Positions 56,691 to 64,000 of a DNA stretch of 64,000 nt are shown piece by piece. The number at the start of each line of letters is the position of its first letter. The first letter of the stretch is position 1. Source of the DNA: Microbacterium hydrocarbonoxydans (GTDB taxonomy: Bacteria > Actinomycetota > Actinomycetes > Actinomycetales > Microbacteriaceae). Location of the stretch: positions 3,038,001-3,102,000 of the forward strand of contig NZ_LR882982.1 in NCBI RefSeq assembly GCF_904831005.1, given 5' to 3'. The translations under genes and the position numbers were made by a program. The notes beneath the pieces were generated by a model, which saw nothing but the letters and a program-made list of their open reading frames with translations, had not been told where the DNA came from and ran no database searches.

Positions 56691-56719
56691 TTGCGAACAG
56701 GACCGCGGCATGGCATGCT
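56691..56719 (+). promoter_or_regulatory. Promoter of the oxidoreductase/DUF993/isomerase operon
   Basis: -35 TTGCGA (56691-56696), 17-bp spacer, -10 CATGCT (56714-56719). The strong LacI-type operator begins 4 bp after the -10, covering the expected transcription start. Confidence 0.6.
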
Positions 56720-56722
56720 GTC

Positions 56723-56736
56723 GGAAAGCGCTTACC
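56723..56736. promoter_or_regulatory. LacI-type operator
   Basis: GGAAAGCGCTTACC, palindromic at 12 of 14 positions around the central CG, the classical LacI/GalR form. The nearest LacI-family gene is at 61090-62148, in the same cluster. Confidence 0.8.
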
Positions 56737-56803
56737 CGTGGAGGGCGAGCGAAGGATTTCCCCGCAGAGCGTGCGGGATCTGAGAGAAGAGAACGGACCA
56801 GCA

Positions 56804-57967
56804 ATGTCACAGGCGACAACCCGCGAGATCGGGATTATCATGAACGGCGTCTCAGGGCGCATGGGCTACCGCCAGCACCTCGTGCGCTCGATCCTTGCGA
56901 TCCGCGACGCGGGCGGGATCGAGCTGCCCGACGGATCCCGCATCACGGTGAAGCCGCTGCTGGTCGGCCGCAACGAGGCCAAGCTCGCCGAGCTCGCAGC
57001 CAAGCACGGCATCGAGGACTACACGACCGACCTCGACGCGGCTCTGGCGGATCCTGCGTGGGAGATCTACGCCGACTTCCTCGTCACCAAGGCACGCGCC
57101 TCGGCCCTCCGCAAGGCGATCGCCGCGGGCAAGGCCATCTACACCGAGAAGCCCACCGCCGAGTCGCTCGACGAGGCCCTCGAACTCGCGCGCCTCGCCG
57201 ACGAAGCCGGAGTCAAGACGGGCGTCGTGCATGACAAGCTCTACCTGCCGGGCCTGCAGAAGCTCAAGCGCCTCATCGACTCGGGCTTCTTCGGCCGCAT
57301 CCTGTCGGTGCGCGGCGAGTTCGGCTACTGGGTCTTCGAGGGCGACTGGCAGCCCGCGCAGCGCCCCAGCTGGAACTACCGCACGGAAGACGGCGGCGGC
57401 ATCATCGTCGACATGTTCCCGCACTGGAACTACGTGCTCGAGAACCTGTTCGGCGAGGTCAAGAGCGTCTACGCCCAGGCAGCGGTGCACATCGCCGACC
57501 GCTGGGACGAGAACGGCGAGCACTACACCGCCACCGCCGAGGACGCGGCATACGGCATCTTCGAGATCGAGGGCGGCATCGTCGCCGAGATCAACTCCAG
57601 CTGGACCGTGCGCGTCAACCGCGATGAGCTCGTGGAGTTCCAGGTCGACGGCACCCACGGATCCGCGGTCGTCGGACTCTTCGGCGCGAAGATCCAGCCC
57701 CGCAACGCCACGCCGAAGCCGGTCTGGAACCCCGACCTCGAAGACACGCACGACTACGACGCCGACTGGCAGAACGTGCCCACCAACGAGGTCTTCATCA
57801 ATGGCTTCCGCCAGCAGTGGGAGGAGTACCTGATCTCGTTCGTCGAGGGCACGAAGTACCCATTCGACCTGCTCTCGGGCGCACGGGGCGTGCAGTTCGC
57901 CGAGGCCGGTCTGACCTCCAGCGCCGAGGGCCGCAAGGTCGCACTGTCGCCGCTGACGCTGGGCTGA
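56804..57967 (+). CDS. Gfo/Idh/MocA-family oxidoreductase
   Basis: 387-residue NAD(P)-dependent sugar oxidoreductase. Seen: N-terminal Rossmann region EIGIIMNGVSGRMGYRQHLV, an unusual GVSGRMG nucleotide loop, then AIYTEKPTAESLDEALELAR with the conserved Glu-Lys-Pro, and C-terminal sheet region FQVDGTHGSAVVGLFGAKIQ. Such enzymes oxidise or reduce a ring or chain hydroxyl of sugars, inositols or their 3-keto forms. ATG 56804 follows AGAGAAGAG; the frame upstream to 56738 overlaps the promoter. First of three coupled genes (with DUF993 and an isomerase-like gene) behind a LacI-type operator. Confidence 0.9.
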   Translation: MSQATTREIGIIMNGVSGRMGYRQHLVRSILAIRDAGGIELPDGSRITVKPLLVGRNEAKLAELAAKHGIEDYTTDLDAALADPAWEIYADFLVTKARASALRKAIAAGKAIYTEKPTAESLDEALELARLADEAGVKTGVVHDKLYLPGLQKLKRLIDSGFFGRILSVRGEFGYWVFEGDWQPAQRPSWNYRTEDGGGIIVDMFPHWNYVLENLFGEVKSVYAQAAVHIADRWDENGEHYTATAEDAAYGIFEIEGGIVAEINSSWTVRVNRDELVEFQVDGTHGSAVVGLFGAKIQPRNATPKPVWNPDLEDTHDYDADWQNVPTNEVFINGFRQQWEEYLISFVEGTKYPFDLLSGARGVQFAEAGLTSSAEGRKVALSPLTLG

Positions 57968-57969
57968 GC

Positions 57970-59169
57970 ATGAGCACTCTCCGACTTCTCGACGCCGCGG
58001 GTGCGGTGACGGATGCCGAGCTGCGCGAGGGCGGCGGGTACGCCCGCCCGGCCTCGCCGCTGCAGAGCCGCGTCGCCTATGCCGCAGCCCACGTCGTGCC
58101 CCGCGTGCACGCCGACAACACTCCGGGCCAGCCCGCCGACATCGACTGGGACTCGACGCTCGCGTTCCGTCGCAACGTGTACTCGTGGGGTCTCGGCGTC
58201 GCCGACGCCATGGACACCGCCCAGCGCAACATGGGGCTGGATGCCGCCGCGACGCGTGAACTCATCGCGCGCAGCGCCGAGGTCGCTCGTGAAGAGGGCG
58301 GATCGGTCGTGGTCGGCGTCAACACCGATCACGTGACCGAGTCGCACATCTCGCTCGACCAGGTGATCGACGCCTACAAGGAGCAGCTGCACTTCACCGA
58401 GGAGCAGGGGGCTGGCCCCGTGCTGATGGCCTCCCGCCACCTCGCGAGGGTCGCCGAGAACGCCGACGACTACCGTCGCGTCTACCGCGAGGTGCTCGGC
58501 TCCGCCACGGTTCCGGTCGTGCTGCACTGGCTCGGCACGGCCTTCGACCCCGAGCTCGCCGGATACTTCGGAGCGGATGACTGGCAGACGGCATCCGCTG
58601 TGCTGCTCGACGTGATCGCCGAGAACCCCGGCAAGGTCGCGGGCGTCAAGATGAGCCTGCTGAACGCCGAGTCGGAGATCTCGGTGCGCGAGCGTCTGCC
58701 GCAGGGCGTGCGCATGTTCACCGGCGACGACTTCAACTACGTCGGCCTGATCGGCGGCGACACCACCCGGTCGTTGAGCGAGGAGCGAAGCACCGAGACG
58801 AAACGCACCCACTCCGACGCGCTGCTCGGTGCATTCGCCGCGATCACCCCGGTGGCCTCGGCGGCGATCCAGGCGCTGGATGCCGGAGACCCCGCGCGCT
58901 ACCTCGAGATCCTCGGTCCGACCGAAGAGCTCAGTCGTCAGGTGTTCGCGGCGCCGACCTTCTATTACAAGACCGGAGTCGCGTTCCTCGCCTGGCTCAA
59001 CGGCCACCAGCCCGCGTTCCAGATGGTCGGCGGACTGCACTCGGCACGCAGCCTTCCGCACCTCAGCCGCATCGTCGAGTTGGCGAACGCGTCGCTCGCG
59101 CTCGAGAACCCCGAGCTCGCCCGCGACCGCTGGCACGCGATGCTGCGCCTGAACGGAGTCGAGCTGTGA
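57970..59169 (+). CDS. DUF993 protein (dihydrodipicolinate synthase-like) with in-frame repeat insertion
   Basis: 399 residues, DUF993 family, distantly related to dihydrodipicolinate synthase-type aldolases (TIM barrel). Seen: PLQSRVAYAAAHVVPRVHAD, WDSTLAFRRNVYSWGLGVAD, VVVGVNTDHVTESHISLDQV, VPVVLHWLGTAFDPELAGYF, and GVKMSLLNAESE, where a barrel Lys (in GVKMS) is a candidate Schiff-base residue. Codons 267-279 (RSLSEERSTETKR, bases 58768-58806) are a copy of the dispersed GAGACGAAACG repeat inserted in frame just before HSDALLGAF. It starts 2 nt after the oxidoreductase stop and overlaps the isomerase start. Likely a retro-aldol or hydratase step; unproven. Confidence 0.85.
   Translation: MSTLRLLDAAGAVTDAELREGGGYARPASPLQSRVAYAAAHVVPRVHADNTPGQPADIDWDSTLAFRRNVYSWGLGVADAMDTAQRNMGLDAAATRELIARSAEVAREEGGSVVVGVNTDHVTESHISLDQVIDAYKEQLHFTEEQGAGPVLMASRHLARVAENADDYRRVYREVLGSATVPVVLHWLGTAFDPELAGYFGADDWQTASAVLLDVIAENPGKVAGVKMSLLNAESEISVRERLPQGVRMFTGDDFNYVGLIGGDTTRSLSEERSTETKRTHSDALLGAFAAITPVASAAIQALDAGDPARYLEILGPTEELSRQVFAAPTFYYKTGVAFLAWLNGHQPAFQMVGGLHSARSLPHLSRIVELANASLALENPELARDRWHAMLRLNGVEL
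58768..58806 (+). repeat. Dispersed GAGACGAAACG repeat inside DUF993 gene
   Basis: 39 bp (GGTCGTTGAGCGAGGAGCGA...GAGACGAAACGC, 58768-58806), exactly 13 codons, in codon register. It is the same family as the copies at 1343-1376 and 7498-8057. Confidence 0.9.
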
Positions 59170-60029
59170 CGGTCGACCCGCGCCTGTCGATCAACCAGGC
59201 CACGATCAAGCACGCAGACCTCGCGACCGCCCTGCGGGTGACGGCGGATGCCGGCATCCAGGCGATCGGCCTGTGGCGCGAGCCCGTGAACGAGGTCGGA
59301 CTCGACGTGGCCGCGCGCATGCTCACCGATTCGGGGCTGCGCTTCACGACGCACTGCCGCGGCGGGTTCTTCACCCTTCCGGAGGGGCCCGAGCGCGTGG
59401 CCGCGCTCGACGACAACCGCCGCGCGATCGAGGAGACCGCGACGCTCGCCGCGGCCGGCGCCGACGGATCGACCGCAGTTCTCGTGCTCGTCGCCGGCGG
59501 CATCCCTGCCGGATCGCGTGACCTGATCGGCGCGCGCGAGCGCGTGCGCGACGCGATCGGGGTGCTGGCCTCGGATGCGAAGGCGGCCGGGGTGACGCTG
59601 GCGATCGAGCCCCTGCATCCGATGTACGCCTCGGACCGTGCTGTCGTCTCGACCCTCGGCCAGGCACTCGACATCGCGGCCGACTTCGATGCCGACGTGG
59701 TGGGTGCGGCCGTCGACACGTTCCACATCTGGTGGGACCCGCAGGTGCTCGAGCAGATCGCGCGCGCCGGCCGTGAGGGGCGCATCGCGACGTATCAGGT
59801 GTGCGACTGGAAGACCCCGCTCGCCGCGGATGTGCTGCTGTCGCGGCACTACACGGGTGACGGCGTGATCGACTTCGGCTCGCTGACGCGCGCCGTGATC
59901 GAGACCGGATACGACCGCGACATCGAGGTCGAGATCTTCAACGCCGACATCTGGGCCGACGCTCCCGAGAACGTCGTGCGCCGCACGGCCGAGACGTTCG
60001 GCGCCGCGGTATCGCCGCACCTGCGCTGA
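59166..60029 (+). CDS. Sugar phosphate isomerase/epimerase-like protein (AP endonuclease 2 fold) A
   Basis: 287-residue TIM-barrel protein of the xylose-isomerase-like superfamily. Seen: LSINQATIKHADLATALRVT at the N-terminus, the metal-binding candidates Glu in LAIEPLHPMYA, Asp/His in AAVDTFHIWWDP, His in LLSRHYTGDG region and Glu in VEVEIFNADIW. Members isomerise or epimerise free or oxidised sugars. GTG overlaps the DUF993 stop (GTGA), so it is cotranslated with the two preceding genes. Substrate unknown. Confidence 0.88.
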   Translation: MTVDPRLSINQATIKHADLATALRVTADAGIQAIGLWREPVNEVGLDVAARMLTDSGLRFTTHCRGGFFTLPEGPERVAALDDNRRAIEETATLAAAGADGSTAVLVLVAGGIPAGSRDLIGARERVRDAIGVLASDAKAAGVTLAIEPLHPMYASDRAVVSTLGQALDIAADFDADVVGAAVDTFHIWWDPQVLEQIARAGREGRIATYQVCDWKTPLAADVLLSRHYTGDGVIDFGSLTRAVIETGYDRDIEVEIFNADIWADAPENVVRRTAETFGAAVSPHLR

Positions 60030-60032
60030 CAG

Positions 60033-60160
60033 GCGCAGGTCGGTCGCGCCGCGCACTGCATCCGTGCCGCGCGCCTGTCGCGCGCCCGCACACCCGTCGC
60101 GCGCCCGCACGCCGTTCGAGCCGTGGGCACGGCGCGCTGTGCGCACGAACAGACGTGGGA
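60033..60160. repeat. GC-rich tandem and inverted repeats
   Basis: The 179-bp gap between the two isomerase-like genes holds two near-identical 18-19-bp units (GTCGCGCGCCCGCAC..., about 60077-60112) and CG-rich self-complementary stretches (GTGCCGCGCGCC with GGGCACGGCGCGC). It is another intergenic repeat patch, less regular than the others. Confidence 0.6.
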
Positions 60161-60208
60161 TATCGGCTGGTCGATGAAAGCCCGCCGCACCCCTGAGAGG
60201 ATGACTGC

Positions 60209-61006
60209 ATGACGAAGATCAGGCCCGGTCTGTGTTCGGTGACCTTCCGTTCGCTCGACGCCGAAGAGGTCATCGGGCTCGCGGCAGAGGCCCAGCTCGA
60301 GGTCATCGAGTGGGGCGGCGACGTGCACGTGCCCGCGGGCGACATCGAGCGCGCGGCGCAGGTCGCGACCGAGACGTCGGATGCCGGGATGATCTCGTGC
60401 TCGTACGGCTCGTACTTCCGAGCCGGTGCAGACGAACCGCTCACGCCGATCCTCGACAGCGCCGAGGCGCTCGGGGTCGACAGGGTGAGAATCTGGGCAG
60501 GGCACCTCGGCTCGACCGAGGCATCCGACGAGCACTGGGCCGAGATCGTCGCCAGGTTGCGCGATGCGGCGGCCGAGGCGGATGCTCGGGCGATCGGCCT
60601 CGCGCTCGAGTTCCACTCCGGCACGCTCGCCGATACCGCGCCGACGACTCTGCGACTGCTCGCCGAGGTCGACCATCCGGCACTCAGCACCTACTGGCAG
60701 CCGACGGTCGGGGCGAGCGTCGACTCCGTGCTCGCCGAATACCGCGCGCTCGCCGCGTACACCACCGCCGCGCACGTCTTCTCCTGGTGGCCCGCGCAGG
60801 AGCGGCTGCCGCTGAGGGCCAGGGATGCGCTGTGGACGCGATTCTTCTCGGAGGCCATGGGGGCATCGGCCGGCTCGGCGAGCCAGGTGCCGGCAGAGGC
60901 ACCCGCGCCCGGGGTGCGAGATGCGCTGCTCGAGTTCGTACCGGGCGACGACCCCGCGGTGCTGCGCACTGAGGCGGCGGCGCTGCGCGCCTACCTCTCT
61001 GTATAG
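60209..61006 (+). CDS. Sugar phosphate isomerase/epimerase-like protein B
   Basis: 265-residue TIM-barrel protein, same superfamily as the previous gene but only distantly similar to it. Seen: RPGLCSVTFRSLDAEEVIGL, VIEWGGDVHVPAGDI, VRIWAGHLGSTEA, IGLALEFHSGTLADTA with the metal-binding Glu, and LSTYWQPTVGASVDSVLAEY where an Asp/His pair is usual but Gln-Pro is present. GAGAGGA precedes the ATG. It is separated from the upstream operon by repeats and is probably transcribed alone. Substrate unknown; likely works on an intermediate of the same pathway. Confidence 0.82.
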   Translation: MTKIRPGLCSVTFRSLDAEEVIGLAAEAQLEVIEWGGDVHVPAGDIERAAQVATETSDAGMISCSYGSYFRAGADEPLTPILDSAEALGVDRVRIWAGHLGSTEASDEHWAEIVARLRDAAAEADARAIGLALEFHSGTLADTAPTTLRLLAEVDHPALSTYWQPTVGASVDSVLAEYRALAAYTTAAHVFSWWPAQERLPLRARDALWTRFFSEAMGASAGSASQVPAEAPAPGVRDALLEFVPGDDPAVLRTEAAALRAYLSV

Positions 61007-61077
61007 GCCGCCATGACGCTCGCATGCAGTCGGCGCTCGACGTCGTCGTCGTTCCGGGGCCCGCGGCTCCGCGGCAG

Positions 61078-61083
61078 TAAGCT
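61078..61083 (+). promoter_or_regulatory. -10 box of a leaderless promoter (lacI-glycerate kinase)
   Basis: TAAGCT ends exactly 6 nt before the ATG at 61090. Confidence 0.55.
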
Positions 61084-61089
61084 CAGGGC

Positions 61090-62148
61090 ATGAGCCAGCC
61101 GGAAAGCCCTTCCCGCGTACGCCAACCGCGTCACGCGCGGGGCGCCGCCCCGACCCTGCACGACGTGGCCCGTGAGGCCGGCGTCTCACTCGCGACGGCA
61201 TCACGCGTCCTCAACGGGTCGGAGCGCAAGGTCGCCGAGTCCTTCCGCGAACGCGTCGAGCTCGCCGCCGCAGAACTCGGCTACACGGCCAACGTGTCGG
61301 CACAGGCCACCGCGCGCGGGACCTCTCCCGTGATCGCGCTGCTCGTGGCCGACATCGCCGACCCGTACTTCGGGCTCATCGCCGCGGGCGTCGCCAGGGG
61401 TGCCGACGAGCAGGGACTCGTCGTCACGATCGCGATCACCGAACGCGACCCCGCCCGTGAGGCGCGCATCGTCAGGGCGTTGCGCGGACAGCGGCCCCAG
61501 GGGCTGATCCTCGCCGCCTCCCGCACGGCACAACCCGCTGACTCCGACACGACGCGGGAGCTTGCCGAGTACGCCCGGTTCGGCGGTCGCGTCGTGACCT
61601 TCGGAGCAGGCAGCGCCGCGAGCCGGCACGTCGAGATCGACAACCGTGCCGGGGCGGAGCTGCTGGGACGCCGCATGGCGGCACTCGGCTATCGGTCGGC
61701 CATCGCGATCGCCGCGGCCGAGGGCGTGCTGACATCCGACGAGCGTCTCGCCGGATTCCGCGCGGGCTTCGCATCGGAGGGCGGCTCTGTCGAGCGCGTC
61801 ATCCGCGGCGACTTCCGTCGCGAGTCGGGCGTGCGGGCGATGACGGCCGCGCTCGCCGACGGTGTGGAGCCGGGCACGCTCGTGTTCGGCATGAGCGACG
61901 TCGTCGCGATCGGTGCCATGGCCGCGATCCGTGAGGCAGGACGTGAGGTCGGCACCGACATCGCGGTGTGCGGCTTCGACGACGTTCCATCGAGCAGCGA
62001 CGTCACCCCGGCGCTCACGACCGTGCACGTTCCCCTGAGCGAGGTCGGGTATCAGGCCTTCCGTGCGACGGTCGACGCCGACTGGCAGCAGGCCGCCCTG
62101 CCGCTGGAGGTCGTGGTGCGGGCGAGCACGCCGGGCGTCGCGCGATGA
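61090..62148 (+). CDS. LacI-family transcriptional regulator
   Basis: 352-residue LacI/GalR protein. N-terminal helix-turn-helix (PTLHDVAREAGVSLATASRV then LNGSERKVAESFRERVELAA) and sugar-sensing domain (VIALLVADIADPYFGLIAAG, HVEIDNRAGAELLGRRMAAL, GTLVFGMSDVVAIGAMAAIR, VCGFDDVPSSSDVTPALTTV). It is the best candidate for binding the GGAAAGCGCTTACC operator before the oxidoreductase/DUF993 operon. Coupled to glycerate kinase by a 4-bp overlap; leaderless start with TAAGCT 6 nt upstream. Confidence 0.92.
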   Translation: MSQPESPSRVRQPRHARGAAPTLHDVAREAGVSLATASRVLNGSERKVAESFRERVELAAAELGYTANVSAQATARGTSPVIALLVADIADPYFGLIAAGVARGADEQGLVVTIAITERDPAREARIVRALRGQRPQGLILAASRTAQPADSDTTRELAEYARFGGRVVTFGAGSAASRHVEIDNRAGAELLGRRMAALGYRSAIAIAAAEGVLTSDERLAGFRAGFASEGGSVERVIRGDFRRESGVRAMTAALADGVEPGTLVFGMSDVVAIGAMAAIREAGREVGTDIAVCGFDDVPSSSDVTPALTTVHVPLSEVGYQAFRATVDADWQQAALPLEVVVRASTPGVAR

Positions 62149-63245
62149 CGACGGTGGTCCTCGCCCCCGACAGCTTCAAGGGCACGATCACCGCGGCGGA
62201 TGCTGCCGCATCCCTCGCCGACGGCTGGGCCTCGGTCGATCCCGCAGCGACGTTCGTGCACCGGCCGATGGCCGACGGCGGCGAAGGAACGGTCGCCGCC
62301 TTCGAGGCCGCGGTGCCGGGGGCCGAGCGGATGTCGGTGGTCGTCGATGGCCCTGCGGGGGTGCCGGTCGAGACCAGTTGGCTGCTTCTCGACGCGACGC
62401 CCGACAGCCTCGGGGGTACCGGGGTCATCGATCTGGCGTCGACCTCGGGCATCGAACTGCTCGATGAGCTGCGACCGTGGGACGCCGACACCACCGGGTT
62501 CGGTCAGGCGATCGCCGCGGCCCTCGACCACGGCGTCTCGCGTCTGGTCGTCGGGATCGGGTCGAGCGCGTCGACCGACGGCGGATCCGGCATGCTGACC
62601 GCGCTCGGAGCGCGCTTCCTCGACGCATCCGGGGCCCCGGTCGCCCGAGGGGCGCGCGGTCTCGCCGACATCGATCGCGTCGACCTCTCCGGCCTGCGGG
62701 CGTCACCCGAGGTACGCGTGCTCACCGATGTCACGAACCCGCTGACCGGACCGCGCGGAGCGGCGGCCGTGTTCGGCCCGCAGAAGGGGTTCGTCGGCGA
62801 CGACATCACACGAGCGGATGCCGCGCTCGAACGCCTCGCCGCGCTGCTCGGCCTCGACCCGGCGTTGCCCGGCACGGGGGCTGCAGGAGGAACCGGCGGC
62901 GCGCTGGTGGTGTGGGGCGCGACGCTCGCACCCGGGGCCGCCGAGGTCGCGGCGCTCATCGGACTCGCCGATGCGATCGCCGACGCCGACATCGTGATCA
63001 CGGGCGAAGGGTCGTACGACGGTCAGTCGGGCGACGGCAAGGTCCCGTCGTTCATCGCAGGACTCGCTGCTTCGGCAGGGGCGGCGGCGCTGCTCGCCGC
63101 CGGGCGCATCACCGCCGATTCCGACACGGCGCTGTTCACGGCATCCGCCTCGCTCACCGATCTCGCCGGCTCATCGGATGCCGCGCTCGCCGACCCCGCG
63201 CGCTGGTTGCGCGAGGCCGGGGCTGCACTCGCCCGCGCGGTCTGA
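62145..63245 (+). CDS. Glycerate kinase (GlxK/GarK family)
   Basis: 366-residue glycerate kinase of the GarK/GlxK type, phosphorylating D-glycerate with ATP, generally at C2. Seen: VVLAPDSFKGTITAADAAAS at the N-terminus, MADGGEGTVAAFEAAV, VVGIGSSASTDGGSGMLTAL, TDVTNPLTGPRGAAAVFGPQ, and VITGEGSYDGQSGDGKVP. The product enters lower glycolysis. Overlaps lacI by 4 bp, so both are expressed together, consistent with glycerate being the exit point of the catabolic cluster. The frame upstream to 61968 is a shadow of lacI. Confidence 0.93.
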   Translation: MTTVVLAPDSFKGTITAADAAASLADGWASVDPAATFVHRPMADGGEGTVAAFEAAVPGAERMSVVVDGPAGVPVETSWLLLDATPDSLGGTGVIDLASTSGIELLDELRPWDADTTGFGQAIAAALDHGVSRLVVGIGSSASTDGGSGMLTALGARFLDASGAPVARGARGLADIDRVDLSGLRASPEVRVLTDVTNPLTGPRGAAAVFGPQKGFVGDDITRADAALERLAALLGLDPALPGTGAAGGTGGALVVWGATLAPGAAEVAALIGLADAIADADIVITGEGSYDGQSGDGKVPSFIAGLAASAGAAALLAAGRITADSDTALFTASASLTDLAGSSDAALADPARWLREAGAALARAV

Positions 63246-63297
63246 CGGGGGCCTTCGCGGTCAGTATCCGCGTCGGCGTTCGCGTCTCCGCGCCCAG

Positions 63298-63440
63298 GCG
63301 GGGTCACTTTCGCATCGCGGATGGCGGGCGGGGTCACTTTCGCATCCCGGACGCCGGGCGGGGTCACTTTCGCATCCGGATGCCAGTCGGGGTCACTTTC
63401 GCACGGGAACGGGGCATTTCGGGTGCGTTTTTGACCCCGC
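63298..63440. repeat. Four copies of GGGGTCACTTTCGCATC with an inverted copy
   Basis: Direct copies start near 63300, 63330, 63360 and 63389 (30, 30 and 29 bp apart). An inverted, diverged copy (GTGCGTTTTTGACCCCGC) follows at about 63423-63440. Period and layout equal those at 56511-56631. No unique spacers, so not CRISPR. Confidence 0.9.
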
Positions 63441-63545
63441 ATGCGTCGACCCCGCATGCGTCGACCCCGGACACCGTCGACCCCGCATGCGTCGACCCGG
63501 CATGCGTCGATCCCGGATGCGTCGACTCCGCGTACGTCCGCCCCG
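63432..63545. repeat. Tandem GACCCCGCATGCGTC units
   Basis: Six or seven units of about 15-18 bp of the type GACCCCGCATGCGTC, with single-base variants (CCGGACACC, CCGGCATGC, CCGGATGC). They continue from the inverted arm of the previous repeat toward the terminator and account for the rest of the 63246-63613 gap. Confidence 0.8.
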
Positions 63546-63551
63546 CACGCG

Positions 63552-63588
63552 CTTCTGCCCCCGCGCACGGTATGCGCGGGGGCAGAAG
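63552..63588. terminator. Bidirectional terminator hairpin before pgm 3' end
   Basis: Perfect 16-bp stem CTTCTGCCCCCGCGCA with its complement and a 5-nt loop CGGTA, 25 bp from the convergent phosphoglucomutase stop. Confidence 0.85.
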
Positions 63589-63613
63589 GCAGGGGCCCGA
63601 AGGAGCCGCCGGA

Positions 63614-64000
63614 TCAGTCGCCGAGTGCCGCCGACACCACCGCGCGTGCTTCGGCCTGCACCTCAGCGAGATGCTCAGGGCCGCGCAGACTCTCGGCATA
63701 CAGCTTGTAGACGTCTTCCGTGCCCGAAGGGCGGGCGGCGAACCACGCGTGCTCGGTCTGCACCTTGAGGCCGCCGATCGCGGCTCCGTTGCCGGGAGCG
63801 CTCGACAGCTTGGCGGTGATCTCCTCGCCCGCGAGGGTGGTCGCCGACACGGCATCCGGCGCCAGTTTGCCCAGGGTCGCCTTCTGCGCGGGAGTCGCGG
63901 GAGCGTCGACGCGCTGATAGGCCGACGAGCCGAAGGCCTGCTCGAGCTCGGCATACCGCTCGGACGGGCTCTTCCCGGTCACGGCGATGATCTCGGCCGC
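63614..64000 (-). CDS. pgm: Phosphoglucomutase, C-terminal end (5' end outside window)
   Basis: The last ~128 residues of an alpha-D-phosphohexomutase, continuing beyond the window edge (frame [16 protein letters not shown] is open at base 64000). Seen: [40 protein letters not shown] with the family phosphate-binding Arg-Pro-Ser-Gly-Thr-Glu loop, and [17 protein letters not shown]. Interconverts glucose-1- and glucose-6-phosphate; it would also accept the glucose-1-phosphate made by the gal pathway. The GTG at 63982 is internal, not a start. Confidence 0.9.
   Translation of the reverse strand, partial: AAEIIAVTGKSPSERYAELEQAFGSSAYQRVDAPATPAQKATLGKLAPDAVSATTLAGEEITAKLSSAPGNGAAIGGLKVQTEHAWFAARPSGTEDVYKLYAESLRGPEHLAEVQAEARAVVSAALGD

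Overview
The window is a high-GC actinobacterial chromosome segment, almost certainly Microbacteriaceae and most like Microbacterium. The evidence is the complete 16S rRNA at about 36.35-37.87 kb, the strong GC bias, the frequent 4-bp ATGA/GTGA start-stop overlaps, and many genes whose -10 box lies exactly 6 nt before the start codon (leaderless transcription). I see no CRISPR array, prophage, insertion sequence or tRNA gene.

Layout. (1) 0-9.1 kb: distal valine catabolism (mmsA, acyl-CoA dehydrogenase, mmsB, enoyl-CoA hydratase), a DUF1905/YdeI protein, a MarR regulator, electron transfer flavoprotein etfB-etfA, and a cytochrome b-type membrane protein with a repeat-built N-terminus. (2) 9.2-19.4 kb: GNAT acetyltransferase, hotdog thioesterase, NAD-epimerase-like protein, bifunctional PutA, a self-regulated membrane protein/XRE pair, a quinone-type oxidoreductase, and an arginine-type hydrolase plus ornithine aminotransferase. 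Ornithine aminotransferase makes pyrroline-5-carboxylate, which PutA can oxidise. (3) 19.6-35.7 kb: acidic repeat protein, MarR-controlled exporter, CutC, lipase-like hydrolase, DUF1684, lipoate ligase, orphan DNA methyltransferase, carboxylesterase, a DUF559/AbiEi-like nuclease-type gene enclosed by oppositely oriented repeats, an Lrp/FAD-oxidoreductase/cupin set, and a ROK/ChbG/sugar-transporter operon. (4) 35.8-41.65 kb: one 16S-23S-5S rRNA operon with two tandem promoters. (5) 41.7-46.4 kb: galE, galK, galT with a divergent LacI regulator. (6) 46.5-63.2 kb: a large, largely uncharacterised glycan/sugar-acid catabolic region. It holds a DeoR-LacI chimeric regulator, heparinase II/III-like protein, DUF2264 protein, ABC importer, DUF624/YesL, 2-hydroxyacid dehydrogenase, Gfo/Idh/MocA oxidoreductase, DUF993 aldolase-like protein, two sugar-phosphate isomerase-like proteins, LacI regulator and glycerate kinase. 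(7) 63.6-64 kb: the end of phosphoglucomutase.

Three things stand out. Short inverted-repeat arrays, each with its own arm sequence, sit behind many genes; at two places, flanking the DUF559 gene, the same 74-bp unit occurs in opposite orientation. A dispersed GAGACGAAACG repeat is incorporated in frame into two coding sequences. The 46.5-63.2 kb cluster reads as a coherent, apparently undescribed route in which a sugar derivative may be oxidised at the ring, isomerised, cleaved by a DUF993 aldolase-like enzyme and fed through hydroxypyruvate/glycerate into glycolysis; this route is inferred from gene families only.
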